Source: Actinomycetota bacterium (GTDB lineage Bacteria; Actinomycetota; Actinomycetes; Streptosporangiales; Streptosporangiaceae). From it: DNA of 31,156 bases. How positions within the stretch are numbered: position 1 is the first letter of the stretch; every line of letters starts with the position of its first letter. Positions 7,382-14,977 of this stretch are shown piece by piece. Location of the stretch: contig PMST01000667.1 of NCBI GenBank assembly GCA_003168295.1, positions 1 through 31,156 on the forward strand. The letters are read 5' to 3'. Both the position numbers and the translations under genes were made by a program. The notes below the pieces were generated by a model. That model ran no database searches and had not been told where the DNA came from. It saw nothing but the letters and a program-made list of their open reading frames with translations.

Positions 7382-8778
7382 TACACGCCTCCCTGATCCC
7401 CCTGGAGCTCTTGGTCCCCCGCCAGCTCCGGGTCCCCTTGATGCCAGGCCGACGACGAGCGCTGTAGTGAGACCAGCGTGATGTCGTCTTCCTGCTCGTG
7501 ATTGGGTCCGGTGAAGCTGCCAAGCTCGGTCAGGCACAGGTCGATGAGGGCCTCCCCCGACGGGCCCTTGCCGACCAGAGCCGAGACTCGCGGGAAACCG
7601 AACATCTCCCGGTCAGGCGCGTGCGCCTCGGCGAGGCCGTCGCTGTGCAGCAGGGCGCAGTCGCCGGGCTCAAACTGGAAGCGCCGCTCCTCGTAGTCCA
7701 TGCCGGGCATCAGCCCGAGCGGCATGCCGCGGGCCCGCAGCTCGGCCACGCCGCCCTGGGTCCGCACGTAGGGGACGTCGTGGCCCGCGTTGGCGAAGAC
7801 GACCTCGCCGCTCACCGGGTCCAGCACCAGGGCCAGGCAGGTGACGAACATGTGGGCCGGGATGTCGACGCAGAGCATCTCGTTGACATGGCCGAGGACC
7901 TTGCCCGGCGAGACGAGCCGGGGCGCGGCGTCTCGCAGCAGCGCGTGCGTGCTGGCCATGACCAGCGCGGCCGGGATGCCCTTGTCGGTGACGTCGCCGA
8001 CCACGAACATGACCCGGCCGTCCGGCAGCGGGATGAAGTCGTAGAAGTCGCCACCGACCGTGCGGGCCGGGCGGTAGAACGCGGCCACATGCCAGCTGGG
8101 CAGGTCGGGCAGCTGCTTGGGCAGGAACTGCTGCTGGATGATCTGGGCGATCTTGAGCTCCTGCTCGATCCGCTCCCGCTGGCGGGCTTCGGCCTGCTGT
8201 TGCCTGACCAGCTGGCCGACCCGCATGGCCGGGGCCGCGTAGCCGGCCAGCGAGTTGAGCAGCCGCAGGTCATCGGTCGAGTAACCGCGTTCAGACCGTC
8301 TCGGGCCGAGACTGAGCAGGCCCACCAGGCTGCCCGACGAGATCAGCGGAACCACCAGGACCACGCCAGCTTCCTGCAGGGCCGTCAGCGCCGGGGACCG
8401 CAGCTGCAACCCGGTGATGTCCACCGCGCTGGCCGCGCTGAGCAGGTAGCCGACCAGCGGGTCGTTGGAGGCCAGGTCCAGGTCGGGTCCGGCCGCCACC
8501 ACGCTCGGCGCCGCCGGGACGGCGACAGCGACGGCCGGCGGGGTGCGGCGCAGCCAGCCGCGCACGCGGCCGGACTTGCCGACACTGGAACTCATGGTGC
8601 TCTTGCTGCTCGCAAGGCTTGTGGTGCTTGTGATGCTTGTGGTGCCGGGCTGGCCATCGCCCGTGTTGACGGGTTCGGGCAAGCCGACCCCTGCGACCTC
8701 AGACGCCCCCCCAGGCGCTGTTTCTACCTCTTGGGCCGCTGGAGCCGGCCCGCTGGTACTCCCCACTTGTTGCGCCAT
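7381..8778 (-). CDS. GAF-PP2C (SpoIIE/RsbU-type) serine phosphatase
   Basis: The 465-residue protein likely dephosphorylates the STAS antagonists encoded downstream. Residues 1-90 are Ser/Thr/Pro-rich and low-complexity. A GAF-like sensor domain lies at about 100-190 (VVLVVPLISSGSLVGLLSLGPRR) and is followed by a coiled linker rich in Gln, Arg and Glu (about 190-220). The PP2C domain carries the metal-binding blocks VGGDFYDF (241-248, Asp244), VGDVTDKG (260-267), HSDGLAEA (378-385, Asp380) and EDDIT (430-434). I chose ATG 8778 because GGAG lies seven bases upstream; an ATG pair at 8805/8802 would add nine residues but has no ribosome site. This is the first gene of the six-gene minus-strand operon, so it sets the input: a ligand or redox signal through GAF is likely but unidentified. 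Confidence 0.93.
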   Translation of the reverse strand: MAQQVGSTSGPAPAAQEVETAPGGASEVAGVGLPEPVNTGDGQPGTTSITSTTSLASSKSTMSSSVGKSGRVRGWLRRTPPAVAVAVPAAPSVVAAGPDLDLASNDPLVGYLLSAASAVDITGLQLRSPALTALQEAGVVLVVPLISSGSLVGLLSLGPRRSERGYSTDDLRLLNSLAGYAAPAMRVGQLVRQQQAEARQRERIEQELKIAQIIQQQFLPKQLPDLPSWHVAAFYRPARTVGGDFYDFIPLPDGRVMFVVGDVTDKGIPAALVMASTHALLRDAAPRLVSPGKVLGHVNEMLCVDIPAHMFVTCLALVLDPVSGEVVFANAGHDVPYVRTQGGVAELRARGMPLGLMPGMDYEERRFQFEPGDCALLHSDGLAEAHAPDREMFGFPRVSALVGKGPSGEALIDLCLTELGSFTGPNHEQEDDITLVSLQRSSSAWHQGDPELAGDQELQGDQGGV

Positions 8779-8834
8779 GTCACACTCCGGGTTTTGCGGC
8801 ATCATTTGCGACGCACCATCAGCCTAGAGAGTGG

Positions 8835-8861
8835 GCGATACGAGATCGTTACGGCAGTCAA
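8835..8861 (-). promoter_or_regulatory. Possible promoter of the phosphatase operon
   Basis: On the minus strand a good -35 element, TTGACT (8861-8856), precedes TATCGC (8840-8835) with a short 15-base spacer. The -35 is convincing and the -10 is weak. A CCGTAACG copy (8854-8847) lies within the spacer, so a protein bound there would compete with or replace sigma contact. Confidence 0.3.
8847..8854 (+). promoter_or_regulatory. CGTTACGG motif, copy 1 (phosphatase/SARP divergent region)
   Basis: This copy of the octamer CGTTACGG lies in the divergent region, and a second copy lies at 8891-8898, 44 bases away. The same octamer occurs three times before the sensor/sigma genes at 14.8 kb. The binding factor is unknown. 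Confidence 0.4.
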
Positions 8862-8890
8862 GTTCTCCCCCACATTTTTTTACGAACCTG

Positions 8891-8898
8891 CGTTACGG
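8891..8898 (+). promoter_or_regulatory. CGTTACGG motif, copy 2 (SARP start region)
   Basis: This copy lies immediately before the SARP ATG at 8907 and ends on the alternative GTG at 8898. It is in the same orientation as copy 1. A bound protein here would block initiation of the SARP message. Confidence 0.4.
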
Positions 8899-8906
8899 TG
8901 GCCTGG

Positions 8907-11906
8907 ATGGCAACGACGCAGCTCAGCCTGGCCCTGCTGGGGCCGCCAGTCGTCAGGCGCGACGGCACGCCGGTCACCTTCGACACCAGGAAGGCCACGG
9001 CGCTGCTCGCGCTGCTCGCGGTCACCGGCCGCGAACACAGCCGGGAGCAGCTGGCCGACTTGCTCTGGCCCGAGGCCGACAGCGTCAAGGGACGGGCCTC
9101 GCTGCGGCGCACCTTGTCGGTGACCGCCGCCGCCATGGGCGACGGACTGGTCATCAGCCGCACCGCGGTCGCCCTCGATCCGGCCGCGGTCCGGGTCGAC
9201 GTGCGCGACTTCGAGACCCTGATCACCCAGCCGGACGCCGCGTCCCTCGAGCAGGCTGTACAGCTCTACCGGGATGACTTCCTGACCGGCTTCACCCTGC
9301 GCGGCTGCCCGGAATTCGAGGAGTGGCAGACCTCGGTCAGCGAGGAGCTCAGGCAGTCTCTGGCACGCGGGCTGCAGCGGCTGGTCGCCGCCTGCATCGC
9401 GGACGGCGAGGTTGACCGCGCCGCCGGGCACGCCCGTCGCTGGTTGCAGCTCGACCCGCTGCACGAGCCCGCCCACCAGGTCATCATCAAGCTGCACGGC
9501 TGGGCCGGCCAGCGGTCGGCCGCCATGCGGCAGTACCGGACCCTGGTGCGGGTGCTCGACCGGGACCTCGCCGTCCGGCCTCTGCCCGAGACGACACAGC
9601 TCTACGACGACGTGCGCGCGGGCCGGCTCGACCCGCCGCCGTCGCGGACCGGCGGTGAACCCGGCCAGGGCGGCCCGCCGGCCCCGGTGACCTGGCCGCT
9701 GGTGGGCCGGGAGGTCGAGCTGGCCACCCTGCGCGCGGCCTGGCAGGCCGCTGGACGGCACGGGCGGGTAGTGGCGATCGCCGGCCAGGCCGGGAGCGGC
9801 AAGACCCGGCTAATCACCGAACTCCGCGAGCAGGCGGCGAAGGCTGGAGCCGCCGTGCTAGCGACCCGGTGTCACGACGGCGAGACGGCGCTTCCGTTCG
9901 TACTGGCCGCGGACTTGCTGCGGACCGCGCTCGCGATCCGCCCCGACCTGCCGGACGTGCTCCCGGCGTCGACAGCCGCCATGGCGGGACGCCTGGTCCC
10001 GGCGCTGGCCGCGGCCCAGCCCGACTCGGCCGCGCCGGCCCTCGACAGCCCGGTCGCCGTGACCCGGCTGTACGGCGCCATCGCCGACACCTTGCTCGCC
10101 GCGGCAAGCGGCGCTCATGGGGGCGGCGCCGGTGCTCATGCGGGCGGGCGCGCCGGGGCGGGCGGCGGACGGGTCGGCGTCGTCGTGGTAGAGGACGTGC
10201 ACTGGGCGGACAACTCGTCGCTCGGCCTGCTCGCCTACCTGGTGCGGCGGCTGGCCGACTGGCCGCTGCTGCTCGTGCTGAGCTGGCAGCCCGAACAAGC
10301 GGGCCGGCTGCGGGTCCTGCGGACCGCGCTCGGCGAGGCCGAAGGCCAGCTGTCCGGCCAGACCATCGAGCCAGGCCCGCTCGGCGCCGAGGCCATCAGC
10401 GCGCTGCTTGACCTGGACGGTATGCCACGGGTCGACGTGGCCAGGCTGCTCGAGCAGACGCGCGGGCTGCCGATGCTGGTCCGCGAGTACGTGGAGGCGC
10501 TGCGTTCGGCTGGGCCCGGAGCCGAACCCGATGCGCCTGGTGCGGCGGAGGTCGACTGGTGGCCGCCGGCCAGCGTCAGGGACCTGCTGCGGACCCGGCT
10601 GCAGGCCGTCAGCGAGCCGACGCTGCAGATGCTGACCGCGGCCGCGGTGCTCGGCAGCGACAACGACGCCGACCTGCTGCGGGCGGTCAGCGGGCGAGGC
10701 GAAGACGAGATCGTCGAGGCCATCGAGGAGGCCCTGGCCCGATCCCTGCTGACCGAGATCCCCCCGCCCACCTCCCCCTCCCCCCCGTCCCTCCTCACGG
10801 CCGGTTACCAGGCGCCGTCCTACGGCTTCCCCTACGAGGCACTGCGCCGAACGGCATACGAATCGGCGACCTTGGCCCGACGGCGCCTGCTGCACGGCCG
10901 GGCCGCCGACATCCTCGTCCGCCGGTACGAGCGCGATCCGGCCGGCACCAGGGCCGCGACCGTGGCCGGCCATCTGCAGCTGGCGGGGCGGGACGGCGAG
11001 GCGGCGCAGTGGTGGTGGCGGGCGGGTGAGCTGGCCCGTGAGCTTTACGCGCACGAACAGGCGCATGCGCACCTGGTCCGGGCCCTGGCGCTCGGCTTCG
11101 CGCAGCTCCCCGGGCGGATCGCCCTCGGCGACGTGCTGGTGGTGCTCGGCCGCTACCGGGAGGCGCTGGCCGAGTTCGAGACCGCCGCCGCCATCGCCAG
11201 CGGCGGCGAGGGCCACCGCGCCACGCAGGCAGGTATCGAGCACAAACTGGCCGACGTGCACCACCGCCTCGGTGACTGGGAGCTGGCCGAAGCACACCTC
11301 GCCATCGTGACCGAACTGGTCGAGGGCGCCGAGCCTGGCCGGATGGCCCGAGCGGAAGCCGACCGCGCCGTCGTCGCGTACCGGCGCGGTGACACGAGCC
11401 AGGCCGCTGTCCTCGGGCAGGCCGCGCTCACCTGTGCCCGGGCCGCAGGTGATCCCGACGCCACCGCCCAGGCGCTCAACGTGCTCGGCATGCTCGCGGC
11501 GCGAGCCGGGGACGCCGGCGCGGCAGAAACCTACCTGCGGGACAGCCTGGCCGAAGCGCGGCGGCGGCCAGACAACGGTGCCGGCCCGGGGGCCACGGAG
11601 GGGTCACCGCCATCTCCGGCGCTGGGCGCGGCCGTTGCCGCACTGAACAACCTGGCCCGGCTGCTGGCCGAAACCGGCCGCGGCGCCGAGGCGCTGGCGC
11701 TCGCGGCCGAGGCGCTTGAGCTGGGCAGCGAACTCGGCGACCAGCACCGGGTCGCGGCGCTGCACACGAACATGGCCGACCTGCTGCACGCGGACGGCCA
11801 GCGCGAGGCCGCGATCACGCACCTGAAGGAAGCGGCCAGGCGATTCGCTTCGGTCGACGTGGGCGACGGGCCCCGGCCGGAGATCTGGACACTCGTGGAG
11901 TGGTAA
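8907..11906 (+). CDS. Large SARP/BTAD transcriptional regulator with AAA ATPase and TPR domains
   Basis: The product (999 residues from ATG 8907; GTG 8898 would add three) is a large multidomain activator of the AfsR type. Residues 1-90 form the OmpR-like winged helix (LALLGPPVVRRDGTPV, LLWPEADSVKGRASLRRTLS). BTAD follows (about 95-240, YRDDFLTGFTL, LDPLHEPAHQ, YRTLVRVLDRDLAVRP). An AAA_16-type ATPase has Walker A GQAGSGKT (293-300) and Walker B VVVVEDVHWAD (425-435), with a Gly/Ala/His-rich insert at 400-420. The C-terminal third is helical TPR-like repeats rich in Ala/Leu. Such proteins commonly control secondary metabolism or development, sometimes downstream of Ser/Thr kinases. No biosynthetic cluster is in the window, so its targets are elsewhere. 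It diverges from the phosphatase operon and ends only three bases from the convergent sigma gene, leaving no room for a terminator between them. Confidence 0.92.
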   Translation: MATTQLSLALLGPPVVRRDGTPVTFDTRKATALLALLAVTGREHSREQLADLLWPEADSVKGRASLRRTLSVTAAAMGDGLVISRTAVALDPAAVRVDVRDFETLITQPDAASLEQAVQLYRDDFLTGFTLRGCPEFEEWQTSVSEELRQSLARGLQRLVAACIADGEVDRAAGHARRWLQLDPLHEPAHQVIIKLHGWAGQRSAAMRQYRTLVRVLDRDLAVRPLPETTQLYDDVRAGRLDPPPSRTGGEPGQGGPPAPVTWPLVGREVELATLRAAWQAAGRHGRVVAIAGQAGSGKTRLITELREQAAKAGAAVLATRCHDGETALPFVLAADLLRTALAIRPDLPDVLPASTAAMAGRLVPALAAAQPDSAAPALDSPVAVTRLYGAIADTLLAAASGAHGGGAGAHAGGRAGAGGGRVGVVVVEDVHWADNSSLGLLAYLVRRLADWPLLLVLSWQPEQAGRLRVLRTALGEAEGQLSGQTIEPGPLGAEAISALLDLDGMPRVDVARLLEQTRGLPMLVREYVEALRSAGPGAEPDAPGAAEVDWWPPASVRDLLRTRLQAVSEPTLQMLTAAAVLGSDNDADLLRAVSGRGEDEIVEAIEEALARSLLTEIPPPTSPSPPSLLTAGYQAPSYGFPYEALRRTAYESATLARRRLLHGRAADILVRRYERDPAGTRAATVAGHLQLAGRDGEAAQWWWRAGELARELYAHEQAHAHLVRALALGFAQLPGRIALGDVLVVLGRYREALAEFETAAAIASGGEGHRATQAGIEHKLADVHHRLGDWELAEAHLAIVTELVEGAEPGRMARAEADRAVVAYRRGDTSQAAVLGQAALTCARAAGDPDATAQALNVLGMLAARAGDAGAAETYLRDSLAEARRRPDNGAGPGATEGSPPSPALGAAVAALNNLARLLAETGRGAEALALAAEALELGSELGDQHRVAALHTNMADLLHADGQREAAITHLKEAARRFASVDVGDGPRPEIWTLVEW

Positions 11907-11909
11907 GCC

Positions 11910-13484
11910 TTAGACTCCGATGCTCAGCACTACTGTGACGGTGTGGCCGCCCGGGTTCACGGTTAGCTGCCCGTCCAGCGCGATCAGGCTCGTCGAGGTC
12001 ACCGTCACGGTCGCACTGGCCCCGGCGGCCAGCGACCCCGAGGAGGGTGACACGGTCAGCTTGCCCGCCAGGGCGGGCCCGACCGTGATCGAGTAGTCGC
12101 TGACCGGTCCGCCCTCGGCCGTGATCGTGAGCGTACCGCTCGCCGTGCCGTTGATGGTGGCCAGATCCAGGGTCCCGGTCGAGGTCGTCAGGGTCCCTTG
12201 GCTCACTGTCGGTGTCGCCGACGAGCCCGCTGACGACGACGTGGCCGCGGACGGAGAAGATCCCGCCGCGGAGGTCGGGGAGGCTGAGGGGTTCGAGGAG
12301 GTCGCGGAGGTCGCGGAGCTTGACGTGGCCAGCGCCCCGGGCGCAGCAGGCGAGGTCGCGCCGGCCGATCCCGAGGCCGAAGGCGCGAGCCCGGCCCCGC
12401 CGCGGCCGCCCGGGCCACCATGCGCCGACGACGGCCTCCCGGTGCTGGTGGCCGCGCTATGGGTCGTTCCGGCCCTGGGCGCCGATGACGGGCCGTGCAG
12501 CGGGCCGCCGATGACCACGATCGCGATGGCCCCGGCCGCCATGACCGACGTGGCCGCGCCCGCCACCACGGCGTTCGAATGGTGCAGCGGGACGGGCGGA
12601 TGCTGCATCGCGTGGTGCCACGCCGAGGCCCCCGGCGCGCGGAGGGGCTTGGGGAAACCCGAGGGCCCGAACCGCCCCGCGTGATCGGCCACGCTCGACC
12701 GCGCCGCGATCCCGGCCGGCGTCCGGTCGGCGATGCTCCTCAGCAGCTGATCACGAAACCCGGGCAGCACCGCGACCAGCGGCGCCATCCCCGCGAACAA
12801 CGCCGGAGTCAGCTCACGGCGCTTGCGATCACCGCAGATCTCGCACTGTTCTATATGCCGGCTAATCCGCTTGCGCATCAGCACGGTCAGCTGGCCGTCC
12901 CAGCCCGCCAGCATGGAGTCGAGTTCGGGACACGCCTGCCGGCCGGTCCGCGCCACGATCAGCGCCCCGAGGGATCTTTCCAGCTGGCTGCGGGCCCGCG
13001 ACAGTAGCGCGTGCGCGTGGTTCCGCGACACTCCGAGGACGTCGGCCAGATCCTCAACCTCGAGCTCATGGCTCAGGCTCAGCTCGATGACATCCCGCTC
13101 ACCTGGGTTCAGCCCGTCAATCGCACCCCGGACCAGCTCCTGCAGGTCTGCTCGTTCCGCCTCACGGCCGACGCCGGCCGACTCGGTGGGCACGTCTGCC
13201 GCCTCCTCAAGCCTGGCGGTGACGTGCCCGGCCCGAAGCCGCCGCAGGCACTCGTTGCGGGCCACCGCGTAGAGCCAGGGGCGGAGCTTGGCCGGGTCAC
13301 GGAGCCCGCGAAGCTTGGCGGCAGCAATGAGGAACGTATCCTGCACCGCGTCGGCAGCGTCGGCTGGCTCGCGCAGCATGGAACAGCAGTAGGCGTAGAG
13401 CGGCACGGCGTACCGGTCGTATGCTTCGGCGAGCCCATCTGGGTCACCGAACACGATGGCCGCGACGATCTCTGGGTCTTCCAT
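11910..13484 (-). CDS. ECF sigma factor fused to zinc-finger-like, membrane and extracytoplasmic domains
   Basis: The 524-residue protein begins as a normal ECF sigma factor: region 2 (about 10-85, AVQDTFLIAAAKLR, WLYAVARNECLRRLR) and region 4 (about 115-172, LNPGERDVIELSLSHELEVEDLADVLGVS). It continues with Cys185 and HIEQCEIC (His210, Cys214, Cys217), reminiscent of the zinc-binding anti-sigma fold. A hydrophobic segment follows (about 304-326, AVVAGAATSVMAAGAIAIVVIGG), then a 100-residue Ser/Ala/Gly/Thr stalk and a C-terminal beta domain (about 430-524) like BACON/Ig-type folds (LTVSPSSGSLAAGASATVTVTS). Sigma and its regulator therefore seem joined in one membrane-bound chain; release may need proteolysis or a conformational change. 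It lies 50 bases after the kinase-less sensor gene on the same strand. The start has no ribosome site and lies in a hairpin. The sigma call is firm; the mechanism is inference. Confidence 0.9.
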   Translation of the reverse strand: MEDPEIVAAIVFGDPDGLAEAYDRYAVPLYAYCCSMLREPADAADAVQDTFLIAAAKLRGLRDPAKLRPWLYAVARNECLRRLRAGHVTARLEEAADVPTESAGVGREAERADLQELVRGAIDGLNPGERDVIELSLSHELEVEDLADVLGVSRNHAHALLSRARSQLERSLGALIVARTGRQACPELDSMLAGWDGQLTVLMRKRISRHIEQCEICGDRKRRELTPALFAGMAPLVAVLPGFRDQLLRSIADRTPAGIAARSSVADHAGRFGPSGFPKPLRAPGASAWHHAMQHPPVPLHHSNAVVAGAATSVMAAGAIAIVVIGGPLHGPSSAPRAGTTHSAATSTGRPSSAHGGPGGRGGAGLAPSASGSAGATSPAAPGALATSSSATSATSSNPSASPTSAAGSSPSAATSSSAGSSATPTVSQGTLTTSTGTLDLATINGTASGTLTITAEGGPVSDYSITVGPALAGKLTVSPSSGSLAAGASATVTVTSTSLIALDGQLTVNPGGHTVTVVLSIGV

Positions 13485-13512
13485 GCGGAATACGGTAGTT
13501 CGCTTTCCGCAT
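13483..13512 (-). promoter_or_regulatory. Inverted repeat covering the sigma-factor start codon
   Basis: ATGCGGAA (13483-13490) and TTCCGCAT (13505-13512) form a perfect 8-bp inverted repeat with a 14-base spacer. On the message the 3' arm ends with the first bases of the ATG at 13484, so the start codon is partly paired. It could be an RNA switch for translation or a DNA operator for autoregulation. Confidence 0.45.
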
Positions 13513-13534
13513 CCGGGTCATTCGGAATGCGTTC

Positions 13535-14758
13535 TTAGTCGGGCTGCCTGCTCCACACTGAGACATGCGTCGGCTCGAGAGCACGACTCACTACCCCGGC
13601 CAGGTCGTCCCGGACCGTGTCTAGGTCAACCGCGTCCATCAGCCGGGCCGAAAACGCCATCACCGTGCGTTCGGCGTCATAACGGGCCCGGTTGAAGCGG
13701 CGGTCCACCAAATGCTGCACCCGCCGGCGCAGCGGATTGAACAGCGCCGCCGCGATCAGCGTCGACGCGGCCACCGCGACCGGCGAGGACACTCCGAGTA
13801 CATGCGTCGCGAGCAGCACCAGGCCGACGTACACGCCGACCAGCAGGCCGGTCACCAGCGCGTAGGCCACCGTCCGGCTGATGAGCCTGTCGATCTCGTA
13901 CAGCCGGTACTTCAGGATCCCGACACCGATGCCGATGGGCAGGGCGGCGATCCCGATCCCCGCCACGTCCCCCGCGATCCCGCCGCTGAGGGCGGCGCCG
14001 AGGGCGAAGCCGGCCATGGTGATCGCGGCACCCGACGCGAGCCACTTCTGCTGCTGGCGGCGCTCCCCGGTGGTCCGCCGCCAGCTGAGCACCTGATGGG
14101 CTACGAACGACAGCCAGATCACCAGGATCGCGCCAATGACCAGCAGTTCTACCGCGCTGAGAGCGGCTCCGGTCTGTCCTCCGCTGCCCTTCACGTCGCC
14201 GAAAGAGTCAAGGCGGACGTCGTGGTCAGCCACGGCGATGACGGTGGGAACCCAGACGGCCGCGAACACGCAGGTCCATAGCGCCGCGTAGATCCACAGC
14301 ACTAGGCGCCACCGCCTTGAGGTCAGCCTGCCGTCCGGGAACAGCAGGATAACCAGCGGTACCACGGCGAGCGCAGGTATCCAGGACGGCTGCACGAGCA
14401 CGGCCGCCGCCGCGAACGGCAGCCCGTGATGGCCGAGGCTGTAGGCGTACACCGCGTAATAGCCGCTGTCGCTGGCCAGCATGAACAGCACGACGAAAGC
14501 GAGCACGATCCAGCCGACGGGATTGCGCGGCTGGCGCCGAGCGACGATCACGCCCACGGCGACGTAGATCAAGATGATGAGGCTTGTGGGGCCGACATTG
14601 AGCACCGTCAGCTGGCGGACGAGGCCGGCCGTGATCACATAGAGGGCCACGAGCACGACGGCGATCGCACCCAGGACCGTCGCCCTCGCGGGCGCGGCCA
14701 GCCAGGTCCGGCGTGACCGGCTGACCGGTGCCGCCGGTCCCGGCTGCGATCTCCCCAC
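13535..14758 (-). CDS. Polytopic membrane sensor protein resembling a histidine-kinase input module without the kinase
   Basis: The 407-residue protein has about eight membrane helices between residues 25 and 330 (for example VLGAIAVVLVALYVITAGLV and LIILIYVAVGVIVA). A cytoplasmic tail ends in RYDAERTVMAFSARLMDAVDLDTVRDDLAGVVSRALEPTHVSVW. I know that tail from actinobacterial sensor histidine kinases of the LuxR-type two-component class, where a GAF/HisKA_3/HATPase part would follow. Here the protein stops, with no His box and no ATP-binding site, so it cannot be a kinase by itself. It precedes the membrane-anchored ECF sigma gene by 50 bases on the same strand and may pass its signal to it. 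The GTG start at 14758 lacks a clear ribosome site. A nearby stop as a recent truncation is possible, but no kinase remnant is visible downstream: the next frame is the sigma gene. Confidence 0.8.
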   Translation of the reverse strand: MGRSQPGPAAPVSRSRRTWLAAPARATVLGAIAVVLVALYVITAGLVRQLTVLNVGPTSLIILIYVAVGVIVARRQPRNPVGWIVLAFVVLFMLASDSGYYAVYAYSLGHHGLPFAAAAVLVQPSWIPALAVVPLVILLFPDGRLTSRRWRLVLWIYAALWTCVFAAVWVPTVIAVADHDVRLDSFGDVKGSGGQTGAALSAVELLVIGAILVIWLSFVAHQVLSWRRTTGERRQQQKWLASGAAITMAGFALGAALSGGIAGDVAGIGIAALPIGIGVGILKYRLYEIDRLISRTVAYALVTGLLVGVYVGLVLLATHVLGVSSPVAVAASTLIAAALFNPLRRRVQHLVDRRFNRARYDAERTVMAFSARLMDAVDLDTVRDDLAGVVSRALEPTHVSVWSRQPD

Positions 14759-14767
14759 GAGACTCGA

Positions 14768-14850
14768 CGTTACGGCGAGACCGTTCCGGGAACGTTACGG
14801 TGCGCCGGCGGGTAAATAGAGCCGCCGGTCGGGCAGAACCGCCGTTACGG
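14768..14850 (+). promoter_or_regulatory. Three CGTTACGG repeats and a CGTTCC-G-GGAACG palindrome before the sensor/sigma genes
   Basis: Three identical octamers lie at 14768-14775, 14793-14800 and 14843-14850, all in one orientation, with starts 25 and 50 bases apart. Between the first two is a 13-bp palindrome, CGTTCCGGGAACG (14782-14794). Its minus-strand GGAAC resembles the -35 core of many ECF-type promoters, which would fit autoregulation by the downstream ECF sigma factor. The sensor GTG lies 10 bases beyond the first octamer, so these are close promoter elements. Confidence 0.5.
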
Positions 14851-14977
14851 TTCATCCACTGGGTTGGCGGGCCAGACGTCGAGGTGACACAAGGTCCGTT
14901 CCGCCGGCTCTGTTAAGGCCACCGTGCGGCCACGGTCGGTCCGCAGCTGCCGGAGCCGGCGCCCGGGCGGCCCGTCC

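Noticed and set aside
7498..9123. 541-codon plus-strand frame over the phosphatase gene
   Set aside because: Antisense shadow; crosses a promoter region and the start of the SARP gene, with no domain.
9858..11297. 479-codon minus-strand frame inside the SARP gene
   Set aside because: Antisense shadow of AAA/TPR coding sequence; no ribosome site or motif.
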